The notes below the pieces were generated by a model. The model was not told where the DNA came from. It worked only from the letters and a program-made list of their open reading frames with translations, and made no database searches. Made by a program: the position numbers and the translations under genes. A stretch of DNA of 64,000 bases from Streptomyces sp. V1I1 (GTDB lineage: Bacteria; Actinomycetota; Actinomycetes; Streptomycetales; Streptomycetaceae). The stretch's first letter is position 1. The number at the start of each line of letters is the position of its first letter. The stretch spans positions 6,892,501 through 6,956,500 of the forward strand of contig NZ_JAUSZH010000001.1 in assembly GCF_030817355.1 (NCBI RefSeq), in the 5' to 3' direction. Below are positions 43,624 through 51,965 of this stretch, piece after piece.

Positions 43624-45294
43624 GTGCGTATCCGAAATCGACTACTGGCCGGCCTCGGCGCGGCACTGCTCGCCGCAGCCGCCTCTCTCGCCGTGCCCGG
43701 CACGGCCCAGGCCGCCAACCTGCTCAGCAATCCCGGCTTCGAAACAGGTTCCTTGTCCGGCTGGTCCTGCACCGGCGGACTCGGCTCGGTGGTGAGCAGC
43801 CCCGTGCGCAGCGGTACGAAGGCGCTGGCCGGCGCCGCGAGCGCGAGCGACAACGCCAAGTGCACCCAGACCGTCGCCGTGCAGCCCAACACCGCCTACA
43901 CGCTCTCGGGTTGGGTGCGCGGCAACTATGTGTACCTCGGCGTGACCGGCGGGCCGTCGACCTGGACCCCGTCCGCCACCGCCTACACCCAGTTGTCGGT
44001 CTCCTTCACCACCGGCGCGGCCCAGACCACCGCCGAGATCTATCTCAACGGCTGGTACGCGCAGGGCACTTACTACGCCGACGACATCAGCCTCGACGGT
44101 CCTGGCGGTGGAGGCGGCGGCGACACCCAGGCACCCACGACGCCCACGAATCTGCGCTCCACCGGCAAGACGTCCTCAAGTGTCTCGCTGGCCTGGAACG
44201 CGTCGTCCGACAATGTCGGCGTCACCGGCTACGACGTGTACCGCGGAACCACCAACGTGACCACGGTGACCGGCACCAGCGCCACCGTCAGCGGCCTTGC
44301 GGCCAGCACCTCGTACAGCTTCACCGTCCGCGCCCGTGACGCGGCCGGAAATCTCTCCCCGGCCTCGTCCGCCGTCAGTGTGACGACCGACGCGGGAGGT
44401 GGCGGCGGCCCCGGCTTCAAGCAGGCGGCTCCGTACCTCTATCTGGGCTGGGGCGACCCGCCAAGTGCCACCTCGGTGATGAGCGCCACCGGCATCAAGT
44501 GGTTCACCATGGCCTTCATCCTCTCCTCCGGTGGCTGCAACCCCGCCTGGGACGGCACGCGTCCGCTCGCCGGTGGCACCGATCAGTCCACCATCAACGC
44601 GATCCGCGGCGCGGGCGGTGACATCGTCCCGTCCATCGGCGGGTGGAGCGGCAACAAGCTCGGCCCGAACTGCTCCACGCCCGAGGCCCTGGCCGGCGCC
44701 TATCAAAAGGTGATCAACGCCTATGGGCTGAAGGCGATCGACGTCGACATCGAGAACAGCGACGAGTTCGAGAACGAGGTCGTCCAGGACCGGATTCTCG
44801 GCGCACTGAAGATCGTCAAGCAGAACAACCCCGGCCTGCGGACGATCCTCACCTTCGGCACGAGCACCACCGGGCCGACCTGGTGGGGCAACCGGCTCAT
44901 AGAGCGGGCGGGCGCACTCCAAGCGGACATCGACGCCTTCACCATCATGCCCTTCGACTTCGGCGGCGGCGCCGACATGTACGGCAACACCGTGAACGCC
45001 ACCGAGGGGCTCAAGACCAAGCTGAAGAGCACCTTCGGCTGGTCGGACGCCACCGCCTACGCCCATATCGGCATCTCGGGCATGAACGGTCTCAGCGACC
45101 AGCAGGAACTCACCAGCCCGGCGACCTGGACCCAGATCAAGGACTGGGCCAACTCCCACCACATCGCCCGCCTCGCGTACTGGTCGGTCAACCGTGACCG
45201 TCCCTGCCCCGGCGGCGGAGTGGTGAGCAACTGCTCCGGCATCAGCCAGAGCAACTGGCAGTTCACCTCCATCACCGCGGGATTCACCGGCTGA
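43624..45294 (+). CDS. Secreted GH18 chitinase with CBM and FnIII domain
   Basis: Extracellular chitinase of 556 aa. Signal peptide ([20 protein letters not shown] to AQA, about 1-30), a jelly-roll carbohydrate-binding module (about 31-160, [20 protein letters not shown]), a Gly linker, one FnIII (about 170-258), a Gly linker and a compact GH18 barrel (about 265-556). The motif is KAIDVDIE with Glu377 as acid, unlike DxxDxDWEW of the divergent neighbour, so it belongs to a different GH18 subclass. The two enzymes probably act together on chitin. GTG 43624 follows GGGAGG by five bases. Confidence 0.94.
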   Translation: MRIRNRLLAGLGAALLAAAASLAVPGTAQAANLLSNPGFETGSLSGWSCTGGLGSVVSSPVRSGTKALAGAASASDNAKCTQTVAVQPNTAYTLSGWVRGNYVYLGVTGGPSTWTPSATAYTQLSVSFTTGAAQTTAEIYLNGWYAQGTYYADDISLDGPGGGGGGDTQAPTTPTNLRSTGKTSSSVSLAWNASSDNVGVTGYDVYRGTTNVTTVTGTSATVSGLAASTSYSFTVRARDAAGNLSPASSAVSVTTDAGGGGGPGFKQAAPYLYLGWGDPPSATSVMSATGIKWFTMAFILSSGGCNPAWDGTRPLAGGTDQSTINAIRGAGGDIVPSIGGWSGNKLGPNCSTPEALAGAYQKVINAYGLKAIDVDIENSDEFENEVVQDRILGALKIVKQNNPGLRTILTFGTSTTGPTWWGNRLIERAGALQADIDAFTIMPFDFGGGADMYGNTVNATEGLKTKLKSTFGWSDATAYAHIGISGMNGLSDQQELTSPATWTQIKDWANSHHIARLAYWSVNRDRPCPGGGVVSNCSGISQSNWQFTSITAGFTG

Positions 45295-45329
45295 CGCCGA
45301 CCGGACCGGCGGCCCTTCCGGCGGTCCTG

Positions 45330-45362
45330 CCGGGTGGCGCCCTTCAGCGGGGCGCCACCCGG
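45330..45362. terminator. Bidirectional terminator after chitinase 2
   Basis: CCGGGTGGCGCCC (45330-45342) pairs perfectly with GGGCGCCACCCGG (45350-45362), loop TTCAGCG. It lies between converging genes. Confidence 0.88.
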
Positions 45363-45364
45363 AG

Positions 45365-46090
45365 TCAGGCCGCGGCGGGCAGTTCGGGCCGCAGCGGCCA
45401 CGCGGGGTCCACCACCTCGGGAGTGCCGCTGCGGGCGAACCATGCCTGCAGGCCGCGCGCCTGAGCCGCGTGCCACACCGCCTGCAGGGTGTGCAGCTCC
45501 GCCGGCGAAAGACGCTCCATCCGGGAGGCGAAACGGCGCCCCACCGCCCGGGTGACCTCCAGTGCCGCCGTCGCGTCCGCGGCCGCGTCATGAGCTCCGT
45601 CCAGTACGACCTCGTACTGCGCGCACAGATCGGTGAGCGTGCGGCGGCCCTTGCGGTACCGGTCCAGATGCTTGTCCAGGACCCTCGGGTCCAGCACGCA
45701 CAGCGGGACGTTCTCCAGATAGCGGCCGAGCGACGCGGCGCGGTGGCGGCGCAGTTCGCGGTCGAGGATGGTCAGGTCGAAGGGCGCGTTCATCACGACG
45801 AGCGGGCGGGCGGCGCCGCACTGCTCGGCCAGCGCCCTCGCTATCTCCTCCATCACCGGCGCGGGCCAGCGGCCGTTGCGCTGCAGATGTTCGTCGGTCA
45901 GCCCGTGCACCTCGGTGGCGCCCGGCGGCACGGGCACCCCCGGATTGATCAGCCAGCGGGTGACGCGCGGCCGGCCGCCCGTCATGTCCTGGACGACGAC
46001 GGCGGCCGAAACGATCCGGTCCTCCTCGACGTCGACTCCTGTGGTCTCTGTGTCAAATGCGGCCAGGGGGCCGTCATACCAGCGCGTCAT
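45365..46090 (-). CDS. DnaQ-like 3'-5' exonuclease (DEDDh)
   Basis: A 241-aa exonuclease of the DNA polymerase III epsilon family. Motif I FDTETTGVD (Asp13, Glu15), motif II NAPFDLTILDREL, motif III with His-Asp in GAHDAAADATAALEVTRAVG. The C-terminal about 50 residues (LHTLQAVWHAAQARGLQAWF) form a separate helical segment. The replicative subunit DnaQ is shorter and often elsewhere, so this is probably a proofreading- or repair-type nuclease. ATG 46090 starts it. The DUF4365 gene lies divergent, 172 bases away. Confidence 0.92.
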   Translation of the reverse strand: MTRWYDGPLAAFDTETTGVDVEEDRIVSAAVVVQDMTGGRPRVTRWLINPGVPVPPGATEVHGLTDEHLQRNGRWPAPVMEEIARALAEQCGAARPLVVMNAPFDLTILDRELRRHRAASLGRYLENVPLCVLDPRVLDKHLDRYRKGRRTLTDLCAQYEVVLDGAHDAAADATAALEVTRAVGRRFASRMERLSPAELHTLQAVWHAAQARGLQAWFARSGTPEVVDPAWPLRPELPAAA

Positions 46091-46262
46091 CCCCGAACTC
46101 CTCGCACATGCCTGGCAGATGGCGTTGTCCCCCTGCCCGAATCGGTGATACCCGGGCTGTTTGCGCTGTACGCAGGGCGGTGACAACACAGATGGGGTGC
46201 CGGGAAGTTGACGCCCCGTCGTGGGGACACTCATCGGTACAGCCCGGAAGGCACGAGGAGCC

Positions 46263-46829
46263 ATGGCGCTCGCGCAGCCCGAATCGGGCGGGCTGCTGCC
46301 GCAGCGGACAGCACCGCTGCGCGGCGCACTCGCCACCACCGCCTGCATGGAAACACTCCAAGTGGGCTACCTGCACGCGGTCGCCGCCGCGGCCGGCTGC
46401 TCGTTGTCGCAGCCGTTTCCGGACAACGGCATCGACTGGCATGTCAGTCACAGCTCGGCCGGTCACGCCGTCGACGACGAGGTGACCATCAAGGTGCAGC
46501 TCAAGTGCACGTACCAGATCCCCCCGCACCCACCGGGTCCGGCCTTCTCCTTCACGCTCGACAACGACCACTTGGTGAAGCTGGCCCGTACCCCGGTCTC
46601 CGTGCACAAGATCCTGGTCGTGATGCTCGTCCCCCGGACACAGGACGAGTGGCTGCGGGCCAGTCACGACCGGCTCGATCTGCGGCACTGCTGCTACTGG
46701 ACCAACCTGGCCGGCCACCCGGTGACGGGCAGGCGCAGGACCACTGTGCGGATCCCGACCTCGCGGATCTTCGACGACCGGGCGCTCTGCGAGATCATGA
46801 CCCGGGTCGGGGTGGGAGGGAGACCCTGA
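46263..46829 (+). CDS. DUF4365 domain protein
   Basis: A 188-aa protein recognisable as DUF4365 from SQPFPDNGIDWHVSHSSAG, VTIKVQLKCTYQ and RASHDRLDLRHCCYWTNLAG. The D-x20-QxKxT arrangement (GIDWHV ... VQLKCT) resembles restriction-endonuclease-like (PD-(D/E)xK) cores, so a nuclease role is possible but unproven. ATG 46263 was taken as the start; GTG 46221 in frame is an alternative because GAGGAG is only two bases from the ATG. Its stop overlaps the start of the next gene (TGATG). Confidence 0.8.
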   Translation: MALAQPESGGLLPQRTAPLRGALATTACMETLQVGYLHAVAAAAGCSLSQPFPDNGIDWHVSHSSAGHAVDDEVTIKVQLKCTYQIPPHPPGPAFSFTLDNDHLVKLARTPVSVHKILVVMLVPRTQDEWLRASHDRLDLRHCCYWTNLAGHPVTGRRRTTVRIPTSRIFDDRALCEIMTRVGVGGRP

Positions 46830-48049
46830 TGCACCGGCCTTTCGACGAGTCAGTACGACCACACCCGACCGGTGATGTGCCAGGTCCCTGGTACGGAGGC
46901 GGCGAGCTGGACCCCGCCCAGGTCGACCCCGTAGTCCTGGGCGCGCTGCTCGACCGGCACGGGTGGCGGCGGCGCGGGGGAACGACGGGGCGCTATGCGC
47001 GCTGGACGCCGCCGGGGCATGCGGCGGGCGGGACGAGTCTGCTCGTCCCTGAGAGCCGGTCCTTTCCCGACTGCGAGGATCTGCTGGGCGAGGCGCTGAC
47101 CGCGCTGGCGCGCAGCGCCGCGCCGTCGGCCCGCGAGGTGCTGGTCGGGCTGACGGTGCCGAGCGACGAGATCCGGTGGTGGCGCGATGTGCCGCAGGGG
47201 CCTTCGGGCGCGGTTTCGTGGACCGTACAGGAACAACTGCGGGCGGCCGCCCGGCAGATGCTGATGGCCGGAGCGCTCGCGGCGCGCGGCCGATCGGGCT
47301 ACTACGGCGCGCGGCATCGGCGGCAGGCCCAGGCCTCGCTGGAAGGAGTCCTGGTGGGACCCGCTCCTGGCGGGCGCAGCCTCACCGCGTTCGTGCCGGT
47401 GCAGAGCGGCCGCGCGGTCGTGGTCCGGCTCTACCACGCGCTCCAGGCGACCCGGGAGGCCGCCGACTACCAGCGGGCGACCGGCGGGATGGATGCCTTC
47501 GACGCGGCCGTCGAGGCGGGCGTGAGCCGGGAGCTGACTGAGGCGGTCATCGCGCTGGTGCGCGGGGCGGAGGGGGCGCGGATCGCGCTGGAGTGGTCGC
47601 CAGCGGCGGGGGTGCCGGAGGGGTGCGCGCCGCGGAACGAACCGGTGGAGTTCTCGCCCGGTGACCTGCCCGCGCTGCGCGAGGCGGGCGCGCGCTATCT
47701 GACGGACGAGCCCTCGGTGCCGGTCCGGATCACGGGCACGGTGGTCCGCATGCGCCGCTCGGGCCCGCGGGGCGCGGGGACGGTCCGGCTGCGGGTGCTG
47801 GCGGGGGCGGAGGTGCCACACGTACGGGTGGCGCTGGACGAGGACTCGTACCGCACGGCGGGCCATGCGCACCTGGTCGGACTGCCGATCCGGGTGGTGG
47901 GCCGACTGGAGAGCCGCGGCGGCTTCCGGCGGCTGACGGACGCGTCGAATGTGGTGCCGGTGCAGGTGGATGAGGCGGAGCGGGACAGGCTGATGAAGTC
48001 GCTACAGGAGAATTTGGACTTCTTTGAGGAGGCATGCCAGGAGGAGTGA
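46829..48049 (+). CDS. Conserved hypothetical protein coupled to DUF4365 gene
   Basis: A 406-aa protein with no family that I recognise. Residues about 50-250 contain a mixed alpha-beta domain (VPESRSFPDCEDLLGEALTA and LRAAARQMLMAGALAARGRS), and about 290-385 a beta-rich domain resembling an OB-fold (VPVRITGTVVRMRRSGPRGA followed by VRLRVLAGAEVPHVRVALDE). It ends EENLDFFEEACQ-like acidic text. It overlaps the DUF4365 stop, so both are made together and may form a complex. GGAGGGAGA precedes the ATG. Confidence 0.75.
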   Translation: MHRPFDESVRPHPTGDVPGPWYGGGELDPAQVDPVVLGALLDRHGWRRRGGTTGRYARWTPPGHAAGGTSLLVPESRSFPDCEDLLGEALTALARSAAPSAREVLVGLTVPSDEIRWWRDVPQGPSGAVSWTVQEQLRAAARQMLMAGALAARGRSGYYGARHRRQAQASLEGVLVGPAPGGRSLTAFVPVQSGRAVVVRLYHALQATREAADYQRATGGMDAFDAAVEAGVSRELTEAVIALVRGAEGARIALEWSPAAGVPEGCAPRNEPVEFSPGDLPALREAGARYLTDEPSVPVRITGTVVRMRRSGPRGAGTVRLRVLAGAEVPHVRVALDEDSYRTAGHAHLVGLPIRVVGRLESRGGFRRLTDASNVVPVQVDEAERDRLMKSLQENLDFFEEACQEE

Positions 48050-48099
48050 CGGGGCGCGGGGGCGCGCGGTGCGGGGTTGCCCTCCCCGCAGCCGGGGCT

Positions 48100-48412
48100 C
48101 GGCCCCGGGCCCTGCGCCTCAATCTCCCCCAGACTTCGTCCGGGGGGACCCCCACGGGGCTTGGTTTCGGGGCTCGGCCCCGGACCCCGCGCCTCAATCG
48201 CCGGCGAGGCTTAATTTCGCGGCCGGGACGGCGCCTCAATCGCCGGCGGGGCTTAATTTCGCGGCCGGGACCGCGCCTCAAACGCCGGCGGGGCTGGATT
48301 CGGGGCTCCGGCCCGCGCCCCGCGCCTCAGCCGCCAGCGAGGCTTGATTTCCGCCGGTCGGCCTGAAGATTCAGGCCGACCGGCGGGAAAATCAAGCCCG
48401 TCCGGCGATTGA
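48100..48412. repeat. Direct repeats closing in a long inverted repeat, before thrS
   Basis: The unit GCGCCTCAATCGCCGGCGAG with a GGCTTRATTT tail recurs at about 48188, 48231, 48272 and 48321, and reappears inverted at 48380-48412. The last direct and the inverted copy form an imperfect hairpin: GGCTTGATTT...CGGTCGGCCTGAA at 48341-48365 against 48370-48388. A 9-3-9 hairpin (CCCCCAGAC-TTC-GTCCGGGGG, 48126-48146) lies at the front. No gene is seen in 48050-48575. A related module follows at 48409-48485. Confidence 0.8.
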
Positions 48413-48575
48413 GGACAACGCCCGAAGGACGTACCGGGGTCTGGGGGCTTGCCCCCAGTTACGGGAAGGGGCGGGATGGGGGAACAAACCGTTTCGCGAC
48501 GGACCCCAGCCGCTCGGTACGATTCGTAGCGCGCGCAGTACGAATGCGGCGTACCCCTTCAGTCAGGAGAGACCG

Positions 48576-50552
48576 GTGTCAGACGTCCGTGTGATCATCC
48601 AACGCGATTCCGAGCGGGAAGAGCGCGTGGTGACCACGGGCACCACGGCAGCCGAGCTCTTCACCGGCGAGCGCACCGTCATCGCGGCCCGCGTCGCCGG
48701 TGAGCTGAAGGATCTCGCGCACGAGATCAAGGACGGCGAAGAGGTCGAGCCCGTCGAGATCTCCTCCGAGGACGGGCTGAACATCCTGCGCCACTCCACC
48801 GCGCACGTCATGGCGCAGGCCGTGCAGGAGCTCTTCCCCGAGGCCAAGCTCGGCATCGGCCCTCCGGTCAAGGACGGCTTCTACTACGACTTCGATGTCG
48901 AGAAGCCCTTCCACCCCGATGACCTCAAGGCCATCGAGAAGAAGATGCAGGAGATCCAGAAGCGCGGCCAGCGCTTCTCGCGGCGCGTCGTCACCGACGA
49001 GGCCGCCCGTGAGGAGCTGGCGGACGAGCCGTACAAGCTGGAGCTGATCGGGCTCAAGGGCTCCGCGTCCTCCGACGACGGCGCGGACGTCGAGGTCGGC
49101 GCGGGCGAGCTGACCATGTACGACAACCTTGACGCCAAGACCGGCGACCTGTGCTGGAAGGACCTCTGCCGCGGTCCGCACCTGCCCACCACCCGCAACA
49201 TCCCGGCGTTCAAGCTGATGCGCAACGCCGCCGCGTACTGGCGCGGCAGCGAGAAGAACCCCATGCTGCAGCGCATCTACGGCACCGCCTGGCCCTCCAA
49301 GGAAGAGCTCAAGGCGCACCTCGAATTCCTCGCCGAGGCCGAGAAGCGCGACCACCGCAAGCTCGGCAACGAGCTGGACCTCTTCTCCATCCCGGAACAG
49401 ATCGGCTCCGGCCTCGCCGTCTTCCACCCCAAGGGCGGCGTCGTCCGCCGCGTCATGGAGGACTACTCCCGCAAGCGGCACGAGGAAGAGGGGTACGAGT
49501 TCGTCTACACCCCGCACGCCACCAAGGGGAAGCTCTTCGAGACCTCCGGCCACCTGGACTGGTACTCCGAGGGCATGTACCCGCCCATGCAGCTCGACGA
49601 GGGCACGGACTACTACCTCAAGCCCATGAACTGCCCGATGCACAACCTGATCTTCGACGCGCGCGGCCGGTCCTACCGTGAACTGCCGCTGCGCCTCTTC
49701 GAGTTCGGGACCGTGTACCGGTACGAGAAGTCGGGCGTCGTGCACGGCCTGACCCGGGCCCGCGGCTTCACCCAGGACGACGCGCACATCTACTGCACCA
49801 AGGAGCAGATGGCGGACGAGCTCGACTCGACGCTCACCTTCGTGCTGAACCTGCTGCGCGACTACGGCCTCACCGACTTCTATCTGGAGCTGTCCACCAA
49901 GGACCCGGAGAAGTTCGTCGGTTCGGACGAGATCTGGGAGGAGGCCACCGAGACCCTGCGCAAGGTGGCCGAGAAGCAGGGCCTGCCGCTTGTCCCGGAC
50001 CCGGGCGGCGCGGCGTTCTACGGGCCGAAGATCTCCGTCCAGGCGAAGGACGCCATCGGCCGCACCTGGCAGATGTCCACCGTCCAGCTGGACTTCAACC
50101 TGCCGGAGCGCTTCAACCTGGAGTACACCGGTCCGGACGGCAGCAAGCAGCGCCCTGTCATGATCCACCGCGCGCTGTTCGGCTCGATCGAGCGGTTCTT
50201 CGCGGTGCTGCTCGAGCACTACGCGGGTGCGTTCCCGGCCTGGCTCTCGCCGGTGCAGGCGGTCGGCATTCCGGTCGGAGACGCCCACGTTCCGTATCTG
50301 CAGGAGTTCGCCGCCGAGGCGAAGAAGAAGGGCCTGCGGGTCGAGGTCGACGCCTCCTCGGACCGGATGCAGAAGAAGATCAGGAACCAGCAGAAGATGA
50401 AGGTCCCGTTCATGATCATCGTCGGCGACGACGACATGAACGCGGGCACGGTGTCGTTCCGCTACCGCGATGGTTCGCAGGAGAACGGCATTCCCCGCGA
50501 CCTCGCCTTGGCGAAGCTCGTTGATGTGGTGGAGCGCCGGGCCCAGGTGTGA
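48576..50552 (+). CDS. thrS: Threonyl-tRNA synthetase
   Basis: Charges tRNA-Thr with threonine and edits Ser. The 658-aa protein has a TGS domain (1-65, [17 protein letters not shown]), editing/SAD domain (70-230, [20 protein letters not shown]), class II catalytic core (about 265-540, [20 protein letters not shown] with zinc/active Cys, [15 protein letters not shown] motif 2 and [17 protein letters not shown]) and an anticodon-binding end (about 555-655). GTG 48576 begins it. No T-box leader was found. It is the first gene of a block whose order continues to HIT, pgsA, patA and pimA. Confidence 0.97.
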   Translation: MSDVRVIIQRDSEREERVVTTGTTAAELFTGERTVIAARVAGELKDLAHEIKDGEEVEPVEISSEDGLNILRHSTAHVMAQAVQELFPEAKLGIGPPVKDGFYYDFDVEKPFHPDDLKAIEKKMQEIQKRGQRFSRRVVTDEAAREELADEPYKLELIGLKGSASSDDGADVEVGAGELTMYDNLDAKTGDLCWKDLCRGPHLPTTRNIPAFKLMRNAAAYWRGSEKNPMLQRIYGTAWPSKEELKAHLEFLAEAEKRDHRKLGNELDLFSIPEQIGSGLAVFHPKGGVVRRVMEDYSRKRHEEEGYEFVYTPHATKGKLFETSGHLDWYSEGMYPPMQLDEGTDYYLKPMNCPMHNLIFDARGRSYRELPLRLFEFGTVYRYEKSGVVHGLTRARGFTQDDAHIYCTKEQMADELDSTLTFVLNLLRDYGLTDFYLELSTKDPEKFVGSDEIWEEATETLRKVAEKQGLPLVPDPGGAAFYGPKISVQAKDAIGRTWQMSTVQLDFNLPERFNLEYTGPDGSKQRPVMIHRALFGSIERFFAVLLEHYAGAFPAWLSPVQAVGIPVGDAHVPYLQEFAAEAKKKGLRVEVDASSDRMQKKIRNQQKMKVPFMIIVGDDDMNAGTVSFRYRDGSQENGIPRDLALAKLVDVVERRAQV

Positions 50553-50553
50553 C

Positions 50554-50644
50554 GTGCGCCCTGCGTATGCGGGGATGACCCCGGCATTCCGCGGGGCGAC
50601 GGGCTAGCGAGTCTCTGCTCCCTGTGCACGCGGGGATCGGTTCC
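50554..50644. CRISPR. Possible two-repeat type I-E CRISPR relic
   Basis: Repeat 1 (50554-50582) contains CCCTGCGTATGCGGGGAT and repeat 2 (50615-50644) contains CCCTGTGCACGCGGGGAT. They start 61 bases apart with a 32-base spacer (50583-50614), as in type I-E arrays. Both keep a CCCTGY/GCGGGG stem with substitutions that still pair. No cas gene is near and there are only two degenerate repeats, so it could also be a thrS terminator pair. Confidence 0.5.
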
Positions 50645-50669
50645 CGGGGACATCAGTTCCCCGGGGACC
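50639..50669. terminator. Hairpin between thrS and potassium-channel gene
   Basis: GGTTCCCGGGGAC (50639-50651) and GTTCCCCGGGGACC (50656-50669) form a nearly perfect stem. It overlaps the channel gene's last codons and would end both converging transcripts. Confidence 0.65.
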
Positions 50670-51318
50670 GCTTCTCGTCCTCCCGCGCGAATGTCTGCAG
50701 CAGCCAGGACGAGAACGACCCGGTCACCGCGCCCAGCAGTGCCAGCCCGCAGGCCATCAGCACCACCGCGATCACCCGGCCGAGAGCGGTCACCGGTGCC
50801 ACATCTCCGTAACCCACCGTGGTCAATGTCGAGCAGGCCCACCACAGTGAGTCACCGAATGTACGGATGGTCGCGCCCGGGGCGGAGCGCTCCTCCTGAT
50901 ACACGGCGAGGGCGCCCGAGAAGCCGAGCAGTGCCGCCGACATGCTCGCGTAGGTGATCACGCGCGCGTGCAGGCTCAGCCGCGGCTCGCCGCGGCGCCG
51001 CTGCACCGCCGTGTAGACCCGCACCATGCGCAGCGGTCGCAGCAGCGGCAGCACGAGCACGAGGGTGTCCAGCCAGTGGGTGCGTACGAAGCGAGGTCCC
51101 TCTCCGCTCAGCTTCAGCCGCACCGCGTAGTCGAGCGCGAACATCAGCCAGGTGAGCAGCATCAGCGCGAGCGCCAGATCCCACAACACCGGGGCGGCGT
51201 CGTACGCCAGCACGACTGCCGTGTATCCGCCGAGGAAGAGCAGCGAGGCCACGAAGAGGGGCAGCTCGGTGCGCTGCTCCCAGCGCCGCTCCCGGCCGGT
51301 GGCATCGTCGACGTCCAT
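50653..51318 (-). CDS. Voltage-gated-like potassium channel
   Basis: A 221-aa integral membrane channel. Six-helix layout: S1-S3 (LPLFVASLLFLGGYTAVVLA, LWDLALALMLLTWLMFALDY), an S4-like Arg pattern (LLRPLRMVRVYTAVQRRR), S5, a pore loop with selectivity filter TLTTVGYGDVAP and S6 (VIAVVLMACGLALLGAVTGS). K+ selectivity follows from TVGYGD. Gating charge is only moderate. ATG 51318 starts it. It converges with thrS and is divergent from the HIT-family gene. Confidence 0.93.
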   Translation of the reverse strand: MDVDDATGRERRWEQRTELPLFVASLLFLGGYTAVVLAYDAAPVLWDLALALMLLTWLMFALDYAVRLKLSGEGPRFVRTHWLDTLVLVLPLLRPLRMVRVYTAVQRRRGEPRLSLHARVITYASMSAALLGFSGALAVYQEERSAPGATIRTFGDSLWWACSTLTTVGYGDVAPVTALGRVIAVVLMACGLALLGAVTGSFSSWLLQTFAREDEKRSPGN

Positions 51319-51397
51319 CGGCCCAGCATCGCCGCCCGGCGGCCGGGCTCAACCCCGACGACACGCCGCGTACGGGCGAAGTCATATGCTGCACAAC

Positions 51398-51943
51398 ATG
51401 ACGCTTGAGCCGGAGCAGCAGATCGGAGTGGGGACGCAGGACGCGTTCCAGCGCCTGTGGACGCCCCACCGCATGGCTTACATCCAGGGGGAGAACAAGC
51501 CGACCGGTCCGGGGGCCGGCGACGGCTGTCCCTTCTGCGCCATCCCCGCCAAGTCGGACGAGGACGGGCTCGTCATCGCCCGCGGCTCACGCGTCTACGC
51601 GGTGCTCAACCTCTACCCGTACAACGGCGGGCATCTGATGGTGGTGCCCTTCCGTCATGTCGCCGACTACACCGAGCTGGACGACGCGGAGACCGCCGAA
51701 CTCGCGACGTTCACCAAGCACGCGATGACCGCGCTGCGGAACGCCGCCGGGGCGCACGGCTTCAACATCGGCATGAACCAGGGCACGGTCGCCGGGGCCG
51801 GCATCGCCGCGCATCTGCACCAGCACGTGGTGCCGAGGTGGGGCGGGGACACCAACTTCATGCCGGTCGTCGGACACACCAAGGTGCTGCCCCAGCTCCT
51901 GGCCGATACGCGCAAGATGCTGGCGGAGGCCTGGCCCGCCTGA
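51398..51943 (+). CDS. HIT-family hydrolase, Ap4A phosphorylase-like
   Basis: A 181-aa nucleotide-binding enzyme. Motifs: CPFC near residue 43, VYAVLNLYPYNGGHLMVVP, HGFNIGMNQGTVAGAGIAAH and the HIT triad HLHQHVVPRWGGDTNFMP. The WGGD/N extension matches mycobacterial Ap4A phosphorylase, the neighbour of thrS and pgsA there too. ATG 51398 is preferred: TATGCT (51385-51390) ends seven bases before it, indicating a leaderless start; ATG 51386 would overlap that element. It probably degrades Ap4A made by aminoacyl-tRNA synthetases such as ThrS. Confidence 0.9.
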   Translation: MTLEPEQQIGVGTQDAFQRLWTPHRMAYIQGENKPTGPGAGDGCPFCAIPAKSDEDGLVIARGSRVYAVLNLYPYNGGHLMVVPFRHVADYTELDDAETAELATFTKHAMTALRNAAGAHGFNIGMNQGTVAGAGIAAHLHQHVVPRWGGDTNFMPVVGHTKVLPQLLADTRKMLAEAWPA

Positions 51944-51965
51944 GGCGACGGGCCAGACGTCGCGC

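Noticed and set aside
43260..45364. Recent horizontal transfer of the chitinase pair
   Set aside because: Codon use and G+C match the surroundings; no mobile genes or flanking repeats other than ordinary terminators.
48420..48575. T-box leader before thrS
   Set aside because: No T-box sequence or specifier-loop architecture seen; the stretch is repeat material and a promoter-like TACGAT at about 48517.
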